From: Emticicia aquatilis
GTDB lineage: Bacteria; Bacteroidota; Bacteroidia; Cytophagales; Spirosomataceae
Direction of reading: 5' to 3'
NCBI RefSeq assembly: GCF_014644295.1
Contig: NZ_BMKK01000004.1
Location: forward strand, 62,001-126,000
DNA length: 64,000 nt
In this document: positions 18,504 through 29,277 of the stretch, piece after piece
Numbering within the stretch: the stretch's first letter is position 1
How the letters are laid out: each line of letters opens with the position of its first letter
Position numbers and translations under genes: made by a program
The notes under the pieces: model-generated
What the model was told of the DNA's origin: nothing
The model's input: only the letters and a program-made list of their open reading frames with translations
Database searches by the model: none

Positions 18504-20843
18504 ATGTTCTGGTACAATCTTTCAAAAATTATTTTAAAAAATCGCAAAACATGGTTATTTGTCTTGCTTATTACGACCCTTTTTATGGGTTTTATGGCAT
18601 CAAAGATTACTATGTCTTACGAATTGGCGAGAATTCTTCCCAAGAGTGACGAGAATTTCAAGATTTATGAAGATTTCAAAAAACGCTTTGGTGAAGACGG
18701 TAACGTTATGGTTATCGCTATTGAATCTGATAAAATTTATCAACTCGAAACCTTCAATCAATGGTATGATTTAAGCAAAAAAATTAAAAATATTGAAGGT
18801 ATCAAGAATGTTTTATCTAATGCAAACCTCTTTGGTATTGAAAAAGATAGCATCGAAAAGAAGTTTAACTTCCCTCCTTTGGTGTCGAAACGTCCGTCAA
18901 CTCAAGCCGAAGTTGATACACTAAAAGCAAAAATCGACCGATTACCATTTTATAAAGGTGTCATTTACAGTCAAGAAGGAAACGCCCACCTAATGGCTGT
19001 AACTTTCGACCAAGCGAAGCTTAATAGCAAAGGGAGAATTACGATTTCGAGAGAGATTGAAGCAGCGGCAAGAGCATTTGGCGAAAAAAATAATATTGAA
19101 GTACACTTTTCGGGAATGCCATTTATCCGAACAAATTTCATTTCGAAAGTTTCGGCTGAAATGACAAAATTCCTCGGGCTGGCATTTTTGGTTACGATTG
19201 GTATTCTTTATCTTTTTTTCCGTTCGTTCCGTACTGTACTTTTCACCGCTCTTTTAGTATTGATTTCGGTTGTTTGGTCGGTTGGCTACATTGTTTTATT
19301 TGGGTATAAAATCACTATTCTTACTGGCCTTATTCCTCCACTGATTATCGTCATTGGTATTCCAAACACCATTTTCTTGGTCAATAAATTTCAAGAAGAA
19401 TACCTCAAACACAACGATAAAATGCGTGCATTGGCCGTTGCGATTGAGAAAATCGGTAAAACTACTTTCTTAGCCAACGTAACCACTTCCATTGGATTTT
19501 TTGTATTTTATTTTACGGGAAGCCCTTTATTATTAGAATTCGGGTTGGTTGCAGCTATTTGTATCATGTCAACGTGGGCAATATCATTGATTTTAGTGCC
19601 AATCTTATTTAGTTATTCGGCTGCTCCAAGTGCTAAAAGTGTTCGCCACCTCGACAACAAAACCATTACTCAATTTTTGAGTTTTGTCAATCGTATTGTT
19701 CATACTCGCCGAACGGCATTATATACTTTTATCGGGATTTTGGTAGTGATTTTTGGAATCGGAATGTTCCGTTTGAAAGCAATCGGATATATCGTTGATG
19801 ATTTACCTCAAAATGACCCCATTTATGCTGATTTGAAATTTATCGAAAAGCATTTTCACGGCATCGTACCGTTTGAGGTCGTGATTGATACTAAAAAAGA
19901 AAATGGCGTATTGAACCCGCAAGTATTGAATAAAATCAAGGTTATGCAACGTGAATTTGCAAAATACGATGATTTTACAAATCCAATTTCGTTGGTTGAA
20001 GCAATCAAACTCGTTTATCAAGGATATCGTGGTGGAGACCCTAAATATTTCCAACTTCCTGGGGCTTTAGAACTCCAAAAACTGGCCGAATACGTTGGCA
20101 CAGTGAAGGGTAAAGAAAACTTAGCCACTCCATTTATTGATAGTACCAAGCAATATACTCGTGTTAGTTTTCAGTGTGGTGATGCTGGTACAGTTAGAAT
20201 TAGGCAATTAGTATCGACCTTACAGCCTAAAATTGACACCATCTTCAATTATGATAAAGAAGCAAAGCAATGGCTTCCGAAAGAAGAACAAATTGAAGCC
20301 AAAATTACGGGTAATGGTGTAGTGTTTATGAAAGGTAACGACTATTTACTTCAAAATTTGGTTGAAAGTACAGCTTGGGCTATCCTACTGGTTTGCGTTG
20401 TGATGGCTACCCAGTTTTTTGATGTTAGAATGATTCTGATTTCAACGATTCCAAGTATTTTGCCTTTAATAATTACTGCAGGAGTTATGGGGTACTTTGG
20501 TATTCCGCTCAAACCTACTACTACACTTGTATTTAGTATTGCATTTGGTATTTCATCTGATGGTACGATTTATTTCCTCACCAAATTTAAAGATGAAATG
20601 AAAAACCATAATCGGACAGTTTCCGAAGCCATCACCGAAACAATCATGTACACTGGTATTAGTATGTTCTACACAGCCATTATACTTTTCTTTGGATTCG
20701 GTATTTTTGCGGCATCAAATTTTAAAGGTACAATCTATCTTGGCACATTGGTTTCTGTTACACTTTTGATGGGAATGATTGCTAACTTGATACTTTTACC
20801 TGCTTTTTTAATGACACTCGAAAAAAAGAAAAACAAGGCATAA
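18504..20843 (+). CDS. MMPL/RND-superfamily exporter
   Basis: A 779-residue inner-membrane transporter. It has an N-terminal helix, a large periplasmic domain (about residues 40-230), a bundle of five to six helices (about 235-385), a second leading helix at about 412-432, a second periplasmic domain, and a final helix bundle. This is the duplicated layout of MMPL/RND exporters. Conserved short motifs include IVIGIPNTIFLVNKFQEE and SIAFGISSDGTIYFLTKFKDE. No membrane-fusion or outer-membrane partner is nearby, so it probably acts alone on lipids or hydrophobic compounds. Its stop is immediately followed by the ybeY ATG. Confidence 0.87.
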   Translation: MFWYNLSKIILKNRKTWLFVLLITTLFMGFMASKITMSYELARILPKSDENFKIYEDFKKRFGEDGNVMVIAIESDKIYQLETFNQWYDLSKKIKNIEGIKNVLSNANLFGIEKDSIEKKFNFPPLVSKRPSTQAEVDTLKAKIDRLPFYKGVIYSQEGNAHLMAVTFDQAKLNSKGRITISREIEAAARAFGEKNNIEVHFSGMPFIRTNFISKVSAEMTKFLGLAFLVTIGILYLFFRSFRTVLFTALLVLISVVWSVGYIVLFGYKITILTGLIPPLIIVIGIPNTIFLVNKFQEEYLKHNDKMRALAVAIEKIGKTTFLANVTTSIGFFVFYFTGSPLLLEFGLVAAICIMSTWAISLILVPILFSYSAAPSAKSVRHLDNKTITQFLSFVNRIVHTRRTALYTFIGILVVIFGIGMFRLKAIGYIVDDLPQNDPIYADLKFIEKHFHGIVPFEVVIDTKKENGVLNPQVLNKIKVMQREFAKYDDFTNPISLVEAIKLVYQGYRGGDPKYFQLPGALELQKLAEYVGTVKGKENLATPFIDSTKQYTRVSFQCGDAGTVRIRQLVSTLQPKIDTIFNYDKEAKQWLPKEEQIEAKITGNGVVFMKGNDYLLQNLVESTAWAILLVCVVMATQFFDVRMILISTIPSILPLIITAGVMGYFGIPLKPTTTLVFSIAFGISSDGTIYFLTKFKDEMKNHNRTVSEAITETIMYTGISMFYTAIILFFGFGIFAASNFKGTIYLGTLVSVTLLMGMIANLILLPAFLMTLEKKKNKA

Positions 20844-21257
20844 ATGATAAATTTTCATTCTGAATCCATTGATTTTAAGGTAAAGAATCCAATTAAAACC
20901 AAACGTTGGTTAAAGTCAGTTATCGAAGCTGAAGGTTTTGAATTATCAGACATCAACTATGTTTTTTGTGATGACGAATACCTGCATAAGATAAATGTTG
21001 AGTATCTCGACCACGATACTTTGACAGATATTATTACGTTTGATAACTCAGAAGAAGAAGAATTGATTGAAGGTGATATTTTTGTGAGTGTAGAGCGAAT
21101 TACTGATAATGCCAAAGATTTTAAAACTACTTTCGACCACGAGTTTAGACGTGTTGTAGTTCATGGAGTTTTGCATCTTTGTGGTTATTATGATAAAACT
21201 GATGAGGACGAAAAATTGATGAGAGCCAAAGAAGACCATTACATTAATCTTTGGTAA
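20844..21257 (+). CDS. ybeY: Endoribonuclease YbeY (16S rRNA maturation)
   Basis: A 137-residue metalloprotein required for rRNA maturation and ribosome quality control. The zinc motif is HGVLHLCGYYDKTDEDE near residue 109. The usual HGxxHLxGYDH has Asp in place of the third His, a variation I associate with Bacteroidota members. The upstream LNVEYLDHDTLTDIITF-type region is the other family signature. It begins directly after the MMPL gene stop with no gap, so translation is probably coupled. The terminator at 21277-21306 closes the unit. Confidence 0.94.
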   Translation: MINFHSESIDFKVKNPIKTKRWLKSVIEAEGFELSDINYVFCDDEYLHKINVEYLDHDTLTDIITFDNSEEEELIEGDIFVSVERITDNAKDFKTTFDHEFRRVVVHGVLHLCGYYDKTDEDEKLMRAKEDHYINLW

Positions 21258-21276
21258 ATCATCGACGAAGTATAAG

Positions 21277-21306
21277 AAAAAAGGGCAGAAGATTCTGCCC
21301 TTTTTT
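21277..21306 (+). terminator. Rho-independent terminator of ybeY
   Basis: AAGGGCAGAA (21281-21290) pairs with TTCTGCCCTT, followed by a T-run to 21306. Confidence 0.9.
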
Positions 21307-21884
21307 GCTTTTGTTGCTATTGAGTGAAATAAAATTTTATTGAATATATATTCTATATCAGATTGCGATGTTTAGATAAGTGTTTCATAATACACTTCTA
21401 ACATACTAACAGAAATAACCATGCCAAAGTATTTATAATCAACACTATACGAGGCCTTAACCAAAAATAACACCTCAAATAACACCTTATTTTTGGTTAT
21501 TTTTCAGTATAAAATTCTCATTTTTTGAGTAAAATTATTTATTTGTATCCGTTTAATAAGTTTTTATTTTTGAAAAAAAAAACGAACAATTTAAGGTTAA
21601 ATAACAAAACATCAAATGCTCTAACACCTGCTTTTTCAAAAGTGTAGCATCTTACACACACGAATGGTTCAACTATTTTTCTGAATATATTTGTGATATA
21701 ATTCCCACTACAAAACTTGCTTTTCAGATAGCCCCAATTCTATCCTAAGGCATTTAACACTCTTCAATTTTTTGGAATCAAAGTCAGCCAACAAACTTTT
21801 AAAGTTGAAATATCATTAGTATTTAAGAATTTTATATTTTTGAAAAAAATTGACACCTAATTACTTAAAAACTTAAAAAAAGCC
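21307..21884. other. 578-nt gene-free, AT-rich stretch before the papain-family gene
   Basis: No credible ORF was seen. It holds an ATTGAGTG octamer (21319-21326), a small hairpin AAGTGT/ACACTT around 21379-21398, the inverted repeat at 21457-21500, and a TATATTTTTG sequence near 21830 that could be a degenerate -7 element. The length is unusual for this compact window and suggests a long regulated leader or a decayed gene. Confidence 0.5.
21457..21500. repeat. Inverted repeat with a duplicated loop sequence
   Basis: TTAACCAAAAATAA (21457-21470) pairs, apart from the outermost base, with TTATTTTTGGTTAT (21487-21500). The 16-nt loop and its left flank contain two copies of AATAACACCT. It could be an operator or a weak terminator. 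Confidence 0.5.
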
Positions 21885-23126
<1,242 letters not shown>

Positions 23127-23145
23127 GAATCTGTCGATTTAAAAA

Positions 23146-23191
23146 TTGGCCACATCTAATCAAATTTTATATTTCGATTAGATGTGGCCAA
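23146..23191. terminator. Bidirectional terminator between converging genes
   Basis: A 16-bp perfect stem, TTGGCCACATCTAATC (23146-23161) with GATTAGATGTGGCCAA (23176-23191), flanked by A-rich sequence on the left and an A-run then ATTTAT on the right. It serves the papain-family gene (+) and the GH140-like gene (-). Confidence 0.85.
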
Positions 23192-23199
23192 AAAATTTA

Positions 23200-24564
23200 T
23201 TACGGCTTTGGATATTTTTTAGAAATATCATCTAAAACTAAAACCCAATCTTGTCCATATCCATTTGTAGGTGGCGTAAATTGAGTTTTACCTTTGTTTG
23301 AAAAGAATCCAATTTCTTTGACTTGCCCATTTTTGGGATTAAACCAATAGCCAATTAACTGACTACCAGATACTTTCTCCATATTTACAGTAAAACTCTT
23401 GCCTATTGCCGAATAAACAAAAGCATAGTCATTGCCACGTGTGGCCTGAATACGCTCGTATGCCGAATTATTACTTTCTACAATCAATGATTGGTCGGGG
23501 ATTCGGTCTAAGATTGGCCTTGACTCAATCAATCGTTTTAAATGTTTAATTTGATTTGCCGCAGGTAAGTCAAGTGCTTTTTTCCAGAAAATATGTGGGC
23601 CATTGACAGGAGCAGCGGTCGAGCGATACATCTGCCAAATGTCATGGCAGCCATAAGTAAAACCAAAGGCACCAGCAAAAACATCCAAATAAATAGCTTT
23701 TCTTACATCGTAAGCATTAGTTGTACCTAAATCATTGGCATTGAAACACACTGGGTGGTCTTCATAAATTGGCTCTCCATCAACAACAGGTTTTGTATTA
23801 GGACGCTCATACGAACCTGCTATACGGTTATACACATCATTGTCACGGCAATGCCCTGTTTGAAACATATTGAAATCAAACCAATCATCGTTATGAAACC
23901 ACTCACTCGCACCTTCTTTGTTAGGTTGCGGATGAAAAGTAATTAAAACTTTATCGTTGCCACCGTAAGCCTCTGCAACGCCACTGGCCATTGCTCGCCA
24001 AATAGCCAAATCTTCTGAGCCAGCACGAGGATTTCTGTCTCCACCCAAAATCCAAATAATATTTTTTCGGTTTTTATATCTATCAGCAATCCATTTACCA
24101 TAGATTTTAGCGTTTTCAGCATCAAAAATTTCTGGCCCATTACCCCATCGGTCTTTAAATACCTTATCTCCCCATGTGGGCAGAAGACCAATAGTAAGAC
24201 CTACTTCTGCGGCTTTGTCAATAATAAAATCAACGTGCTTAAAATATGCTTCGTTGGGTTTCGTAGGGTCATTATTTATCAGAGGCTTGTCGCCATAAGC
24301 ATTTGGAGAGTTTAAGCCATCTAATTCAGCTAATGCAACAGCTTGAATAATTGTGAATCCTTGCTCGGCTCTTTTATTTAGATAATAAGTAGCAGAATCT
24401 CGGTCAAGGGCATGAAAAAGTTCCCAAGCTGTATCACCAACCCAAACAAACGGTTTATTTTCTTTCAGAATAAATCTTTTATTTGAGCTTACCGTAAAAC
24501 TCTGAGCAGTAAGATTAAAAATGACAGAGCATAAGAATAGTACCGAGTAAAGTAGTTTTTTCAT
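23200..24564 (-). CDS. GH140-like (DUF4038) secreted glycoside hydrolase
   Basis: A 454-residue exported protein with a signal peptide ending near TAQS. The catalytic (beta/alpha)8 domain begins with the DUF4038 signature KPFVWVGDTAWELFHALDRDSATYYLNKRAEQGFT, continues with LLPTWGDKV and WILGGDRNPR, and has the acidic GEPIYEDHP motif. A C-terminal beta-sandwich of about 90 residues matches the putative collagen-binding domain usually attached to DUF4038. GH140 members include apiosidases acting on rhamnogalacturonan II; that substrate is only an inference. The start at 24564 (MKKLLYS) is preferred because it opens the signal peptide. Confidence 0.85.
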   Translation of the reverse strand: MKKLLYSVLFLCSVIFNLTAQSFTVSSNKRFILKENKPFVWVGDTAWELFHALDRDSATYYLNKRAEQGFTIIQAVALAELDGLNSPNAYGDKPLINNDPTKPNEAYFKHVDFIIDKAAEVGLTIGLLPTWGDKVFKDRWGNGPEIFDAENAKIYGKWIADRYKNRKNIIWILGGDRNPRAGSEDLAIWRAMASGVAEAYGGNDKVLITFHPQPNKEGASEWFHNDDWFDFNMFQTGHCRDNDVYNRIAGSYERPNTKPVVDGEPIYEDHPVCFNANDLGTTNAYDVRKAIYLDVFAGAFGFTYGCHDIWQMYRSTAAPVNGPHIFWKKALDLPAANQIKHLKRLIESRPILDRIPDQSLIVESNNSAYERIQATRGNDYAFVYSAIGKSFTVNMEKVSGSQLIGYWFNPKNGQVKEIGFFSNKGKTQFTPPTNGYGQDWVLVLDDISKKYPKP

Positions 24565-24647
24565 TGTAGTCGTTGAAATAGATAGAATTATTGATGTTCG
24601 TAGCCACAAATTACCAATTATTTTCTATTTCATAACACGCAACTTTC

Positions 24648-25583
24648 TCATATTAAGCTCGCTATTTTCTCAACCAATACTTCATTAATCTTCACATAAG
24701 ACTCAAACGTCCATCCTGCAATATGCGGAGTGAGAATAACACGCTCCGACGAACTTAGATTTTCAAAATCAGCTTGTTGTTCTGTTGAAAGTTTTTGTAA
24801 CTTTTCATTTTCTAAAACATCCAAACAAGCCCCTTTGATTTTCCCAGTTTCGAGATTCTCCACTACCGCACGCAAAGACACAATTTCACCACGGGCTGCA
24901 TTTATCAAAATTATATCATTTTTGAAGCTTGATAAAAATTCAGCATTCACCAATTTATTGGTTTCATTTGTCAGCGGAATATGAAGGCTTACAATATCAG
25001 CTTGTTCAAAAATCATTTCCATAGAAGCCTCCGAAACAAACTCATCCGAGAAGTTAGATTTGTATTTATCATAGGCCAAAACCTTACACCCAAAAGCTTT
25101 AAATCGTTTTGCCGTTTCTTTACCATTATTTCCGTAGCCAATTAAACCGACAGTTTTTCCCATCAATTCATAGCCTCTGTTTTTTTCTCGTTGCCAAATT
25201 CCATTTCTAACCTCACGGTCGGCAATTAAAATATTGTTCATCAAACAAAGTACCATTCCAAGTACGTGTTCGGCAACTGCTACACGGTTTCCTTCGTTAG
25301 CAGCAAAAATTGCTATATTTTTTGACTCTACGTATGCAATATCAATCAAATCGAGTCCCGCTCCTGCCCTTCCAATAAACTTTAATTGCTTAGCGTTCGT
25401 CAATAATTCGGCATCAACAAAAGTTTTACTTCTAATAATTAAACCATCATAATTACCAATTTTCTCAATAATTTCGCTTCTCGTAATTTTCGGTTGATAG
25501 TCTGTTTTATAGCCAATTTTTTCGAGCATAGGCATCAAACTCGGGTGCATTTCGTCGGCTATTAACACCAAACCTTTATTCAT
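24648..25583 (-). CDS. D-2-hydroxyacid dehydrogenase (phosphoglycerate dehydrogenase-like)
   Basis: A 311-residue NAD-dependent dehydrogenase of the D-isomer-specific family. The Rossmann motif is VGLIGYGNNGKETAKRF with Asp of LAYDKYK about 20 residues later. The catalytic Arg is in INAARGEIVS and the catalytic His in LTPHIAGWTFES. It lacks the C-terminal ACT domain of long SerA. It may be a serine-pathway enzyme or act on another 2-hydroxyacid. An upstream GTG at 25601 would add six residues; the ATG at 25583 is used. It is divergent from pdxA. Confidence 0.87.
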   Translation of the reverse strand: MNKGLVLIADEMHPSLMPMLEKIGYKTDYQPKITRSEIIEKIGNYDGLIIRSKTFVDAELLTNAKQLKFIGRAGAGLDLIDIAYVESKNIAIFAANEGNRVAVAEHVLGMVLCLMNNILIADREVRNGIWQREKNRGYELMGKTVGLIGYGNNGKETAKRFKAFGCKVLAYDKYKSNFSDEFVSEASMEMIFEQADIVSLHIPLTNETNKLVNAEFLSSFKNDIILINAARGEIVSLRAVVENLETGKIKGACLDVLENEKLQKLSTEQQADFENLSSSERVILTPHIAGWTFESYVKINEVLVEKIASLI

Positions 25584-25629
25584 AACGTTGTTTGTATTCA
25601 CAGGACTTTTTTTATAATATGATTGTCAG

Positions 25630-25636
25630 TAACTTG
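25630..25636 (+). promoter_or_regulatory. Possible -7 element upstream of pdxA
   Basis: TAACTTG, identical in core (GTAACTTGCAGC) to the candidate before gcvH. It lies in the 153-nt space between two divergent genes. There is no good TTG at -33. Confidence 0.3.
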
Positions 25637-25736
25637 CAGCAAAATTAAGGTTCAGTATTGGATAGACATAGTTTTGTATTATTTTTTGTAAAAAATAATC
25701 TTGTTTGTCCTAAAATCTTTTAAATTCTGTCGAAAA

Positions 25737-26816
25737 GTGAGCGAAATTCAAAAACCAATTATTGGTATAAGCATCGGTGACTTCAATGGTATTGGCCCTG
25801 AAGTTATCATAAAAGCAGTCGGTGGCAATCGACTAAATAAAATTTGTACTCCTGTAATTTATGGTTCTGGTAAAGTAATTAACCGTTATCGCCAGTTAAT
25901 GGATGTAAAAGATTGGCAATTCTTTACTATCCATAAGGTTGAGCAAATCAATCATAAGCAAGTAAATGTAATTAATTGCATGAGCGACCAATCGCTTGAA
26001 GTACAACCAGGCTTAGTTACTCAAGATGCTGGAAAATTAGCGTTTGAATCATTAAAAAGAGCGGTTGAAGACCTAAAAGCTGGAAAAATAGACGCCTTAG
26101 TCACGGCTCCGATAAACAAACATAATATCCAAAGTGATGATTTCAAGTTTCCAGGGCATACTGAGTTTTTAGCAGATGCTTTTGGTGTGAAAAATAAGGA
26201 ACTGATGTTTATGGTAAGCGAAGACCTCAAAATAGGTGTTGCTACTGCCCACGTACCATTAGAGCAAGTAAAGAAAAATATAAGTAAAGAACTAATAATC
26301 ACCAAATTAGACCAAATAAAATCTTCTTTGATTCGTGATTTCGGGAAACAAAAACCTAAGATTGCAGTACTTGGTTTAAATCCACACGCTGGCGAAAATG
26401 GTCTTTTAGGAAATGAAGAAAAAGAGATAATTGAACCAGCGATTATTGAGTATAAGAAAAAAGGAAATTTGGTATTTGGGCCATTCCCTGCCGACGGCTT
26501 CTTTGGTACTGCCGCTTGGAAAAATTATGATGCAGTTTTGGCCATGTACCACGACCAAGGCTTAATGCCATTTAAGATGGTAGCTTTTGAAAATGGTGTA
26601 AACTTTACGGCAGGTTTGCCCAAAGTACGCACATCGCCTGACCACGGTACAGCCTACGATATTGCAGGAAAAAACATTGCAGACGAATCTTCAATGTTGA
26701 ATGCCATCTATATGGCCATTGATATTGCCAAAAATCGCCAAGAATTGGCCGATTTAGAAGCAGGCTCAATGAAAAAGAAAACAATTGTGCTGAAAGAAGC
26801 CAGCATGGAAGACTGA
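25737..26816 (+). CDS. pdxA: 4-hydroxythreonine-4-phosphate dehydrogenase
   Basis: A 359-residue enzyme of the DXP-dependent vitamin B6 pathway that oxidises 4-phosphohydroxy-L-threonine. The N-terminal IGISIGDFNGIGPEVI, TAPINKHNI, FPGHTEFLAD (metal His), LNPHAGENGLLG (metal His), PADGFFG and MYHDQGLMPFK (metal His) are all present. The frame is open from a TTG at 25701, but the GTG at 25737 (VSEIQKP) gives the usual N-terminus. It converges on the recombinase gene across an inverted repeat. Confidence 0.95.
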   Translation: MSEIQKPIIGISIGDFNGIGPEVIIKAVGGNRLNKICTPVIYGSGKVINRYRQLMDVKDWQFFTIHKVEQINHKQVNVINCMSDQSLEVQPGLVTQDAGKLAFESLKRAVEDLKAGKIDALVTAPINKHNIQSDDFKFPGHTEFLADAFGVKNKELMFMVSEDLKIGVATAHVPLEQVKKNISKELIITKLDQIKSSLIRDFGKQKPKIAVLGLNPHAGENGLLGNEEKEIIEPAIIEYKKKGNLVFGPFPADGFFGTAAWKNYDAVLAMYHDQGLMPFKMVAFENGVNFTAGLPKVRTSPDHGTAYDIAGKNIADESSMLNAIYMAIDIAKNRQELADLEAGSMKKKTIVLKEASMED

Positions 26817-26821
26817 TTGGG

Positions 26822-26915
26822 GTTCAGAATTCTGAGCGGTCCGCCGCTGTGGTTTAGAGTTCTGAGTTAGTTACATCATTGACATAACTAACTCAGAACT
26901 TAGCACTCAAAATTC
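26822..26915. repeat. Nested inverted repeat between pdxA and the recombinase gene
   Basis: The inner stem is a perfect 16 bp: AGTTCTGAGTTAGTTA (26858-26873) with TAACTAACTCAGAACT (26885-26900). An outer imperfect stem pairs GTTCAGAATTCTGAG (26822-26836) with sequence near 26906-26920. A small AGCGG/CCGCT hairpin sits inside the left half (26835-26848). It probably acts as a bidirectional terminator, but the nested, repeated GTTCTGAG units look like a palindromic repeat element. Confidence 0.65.
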
Positions 26916-26919
26916 AGAA

Positions 26920-27753
26920 CTATACATCAAGGTCTTCAAATGGGCTGCGTATATTTACGAGTTCTACTTGAGCAATTTGGTTATAAATTGCCGTAGTTTG
27001 TAAGTATTTATGTCCTAATATTTCTTGTAGTAAATGTATATCCATTCCTCGTTCTAAACAATGCACGGCATAACTATGTCGTAGTGTATGCACCGAAGCA
27101 TCTTTTTCAATTTTTGATTTACTCATTGCTTGTTGGAAAACCAACTGTACACTCCTTGGACTATACGTTTTCCCATTTTCTCCTCCAAAAAGCAAGTCTT
27201 GAGGGTTATATTTCTCAATGTAGGCTTTCAAAATTGGTACTAATTTTTTCGGAAGCATCAAAGTTCTGCCCTTTTCGGATTTTGAAGGAGATACTATGAT
27301 TTCTTTCTTATCAAAATCAACATCCGAAATTTTCATGTTCAATACATCACTCAGTTTCAGACCTGCTGCATAAATAATAGACATCAAAGCTTTATGCTTT
27401 AAATTATCTAAAACCGAAATAATTTTAGCAACTTCTTTTTCGGTTAAAATTTCGGGTAAGCTATCACTTTTCGACTCTCCATTAGCTTTGATACCTAATT
27501 TTCGATTGAAAATAACTTCATAAAATAGTTTAATTGCTTTTCCTGCTTGTAATGAAGCATCCAAACTACTTCCTTTTTTTTCACCAAGGTCAACTAAATA
27601 AGCGGCAATCAGTTCTTCGGTAATTTTACTCTGTGGTAAATCTCGAAAATGATTATAAAACACAAAGATAGCATTTCGATAAGCGGCTATCGTTTGTGAA
27701 TTGTACTTGCCTTTTCTTAAAATCTCTGTAAATCGTTCAATAAGGTGGGTCAC
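26920..27753 (-). CDS. XerD-like tyrosine recombinase with altered catalytic Arg
   Basis: A 277-residue tyrosine recombinase with an N-terminal SAM-like DNA-binding domain and a C-terminal catalytic domain. Conserved residues are in HTLRHSYAVH (His and Arg II), LGHKYLQTTAIYNQ (His and nucleophile Tyr). The first catalytic Arg, normally in ATGLRVSEL, is Lys here (AAGLKLSDVL, codon AAA). This may reduce or abolish activity. The start is uncertain: the frame is open to a TTG at 27876, but the GTG at 27753 (VTHLIERF) gives a normal length. It could be a chromosome-resolution paralogue or a relic of a mobile element; no att-like repeats were seen. Confidence 0.82.
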   Translation of the reverse strand: MTHLIERFTEILRKGKYNSQTIAAYRNAIFVFYNHFRDLPQSKITEELIAAYLVDLGEKKGSSLDASLQAGKAIKLFYEVIFNRKLGIKANGESKSDSLPEILTEKEVAKIISVLDNLKHKALMSIIYAAGLKLSDVLNMKISDVDFDKKEIIVSPSKSEKGRTLMLPKKLVPILKAYIEKYNPQDLLFGGENGKTYSPRSVQLVFQQAMSKSKIEKDASVHTLRHSYAVHCLERGMDIHLLQEILGHKYLQTTAIYNQIAQVELVNIRSPFEDLDV

Positions 27754-27897
27754 AGCTGCGTAATAAATTAAAATTTGGGTTTCTATTGCGAAAAATATAA
27801 ATAATGACTGTAATATAAAAGCAAAGTCACATTGAATTGCATTTTTTTTATGATTTTTGCATAAAACTAAGAACAAATCAAATAATTTGCCAATTAA

Positions 27898-29274
27898 ATG
27901 CTGATTAGCTTCATAATTCTTTATCTTTTGCTCACAATTTTTGTTGGTTGGTATGCTTCAAAATTTGTGAAGACCGCCAACGACTTTGCTATCGCCGGCC
28001 GACGAATGCCTACATACGTAGTAGCATCTGGTTTGTTTGCAACTTGGTTTGGCTCTGAAACAGTCATGGGAGCAAGTTCTGAATTTGTAGAACACGGGCT
28101 TTTGGGTGTTATCGAAGACCCTTTTGGTGCAGCTCTGTGTTTGCTGCTTATCGGTATGTTCTTTGCACGGCCGCTCTATAAATTAAATATTCTTACATTC
28201 AGCGATTATTTTAGTATCAGATACGATAAAAAAGTAGAATGGATTTCAGCCATTTTTATGATTCCATCTTATTTTAGTTGGATTGCAGCTCAATTGGTCG
28301 CTTTGGCTATCGTCTTACAATCAATTGCCGATGTACCGTTTGTTTGGGGAATTGCTATTTGTGCATCTGTTGTGCTTTTTTATACTTATGTAGGTGGAAT
28401 GTGGTCAGTTGCCATAACAGATACCATTCAGACGGCCATTATTATTATTGGTATGTTGGTTTTAATGCTCGAACTCATTGGAGAAGTGGGCGGAATCAAA
28501 CAAATAGTAGCCAAAACATCCCCCGATTTTTTCAGATTTACCCCAAAAGAAAATTCTCTTACAAGTTGGATAACATATTTTGCAGCATGGATAACTATCG
28601 GTTGGGGTTCAATCCCACAACAAGATGTTTTTCAACGAACACTTTCGGCAAAGTCTGAAAAAGTTGCCGTACAAAGTGCATATTGGTCAGCTTTGATGTA
28701 CCTAACCGTTGCCTCGATGCCGCTTATCATTGCTCTTTGCGGAACAATCTTGTACTCAGACCTCAAGCAAGGCGATTCTCAAATGCTTATTCCAATTTTA
28801 GTTTTAAAGCACTCGGGAGTTGGAATGCAAATTATATTTTTTGGGGCTTTATTATCAGCAATTTTGAGTACTTGCAGTGGAGCTATTTTAGCTCCTGCTA
28901 CGGTATTGGGTGAAAATTTAATCAAACCGATTTACGGAGAAAAAGTTAGTGATAAAAAATTACTCCATATCATGCGATTATCTGTAATCGGTATCACTTT
29001 GATTGGTGTAGCACTATCGCTCTACAAATCTGAAATTTACGAATTAGTAGGCGAATCATCGGCTTTGAGTCTCGTAGCCTTATTTGTACCTTTAGTGGCT
29101 GGGCTTTACTGGAAAAAAGCAAACGCACTCGGTGCAATTCTTTCAATGACTTTGGGAACTTGCGTTTGGACATTCTTTGAGTTCTACGAAACCGAAATTC
29201 CATCAATGATTTGGGGCCTATTGGCAAGCACCGGCGGTATGATTATTGGTTCATTTATAACAAAACACGACTAA
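27898..29274 (+). CDS. Sodium:solute symporter family protein
   Basis: A 458-residue inner-membrane protein of the SSS family with about 13 hydrophobic helices. Typical features are the N-terminal WYASKFVKTANDFAIAGRRMP, GLFATWFGSETVMGASSE, TFSDYFSIRY and WGSIPQQDVFQRTLSAKS. The solute cannot be told from sequence. The downstream DUF1801 gene starts 3 nt after its stop. Confidence 0.87.
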   Translation: MLISFIILYLLLTIFVGWYASKFVKTANDFAIAGRRMPTYVVASGLFATWFGSETVMGASSEFVEHGLLGVIEDPFGAALCLLLIGMFFARPLYKLNILTFSDYFSIRYDKKVEWISAIFMIPSYFSWIAAQLVALAIVLQSIADVPFVWGIAICASVVLFYTYVGGMWSVAITDTIQTAIIIIGMLVLMLELIGEVGGIKQIVAKTSPDFFRFTPKENSLTSWITYFAAWITIGWGSIPQQDVFQRTLSAKSEKVAVQSAYWSALMYLTVASMPLIIALCGTILYSDLKQGDSQMLIPILVLKHSGVGMQIIFFGALLSAILSTCSGAILAPATVLGENLIKPIYGEKVSDKKLLHIMRLSVIGITLIGVALSLYKSEIYELVGESSALSLVALFVPLVAGLYWKKANALGAILSMTLGTCVWTFFEFYETEIPSMIWGLLASTGGMIIGSFITKHD

Positions 29275-29277
29275 CCA

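Noticed and set aside
21319-21326. Co-regulation of the papain-family gene with the peptide cluster through ATTGAGTG
   Set aside because: A single octamer about 560 nt from the gene is expected by chance in AT-rich DNA; noted only as a comparison.
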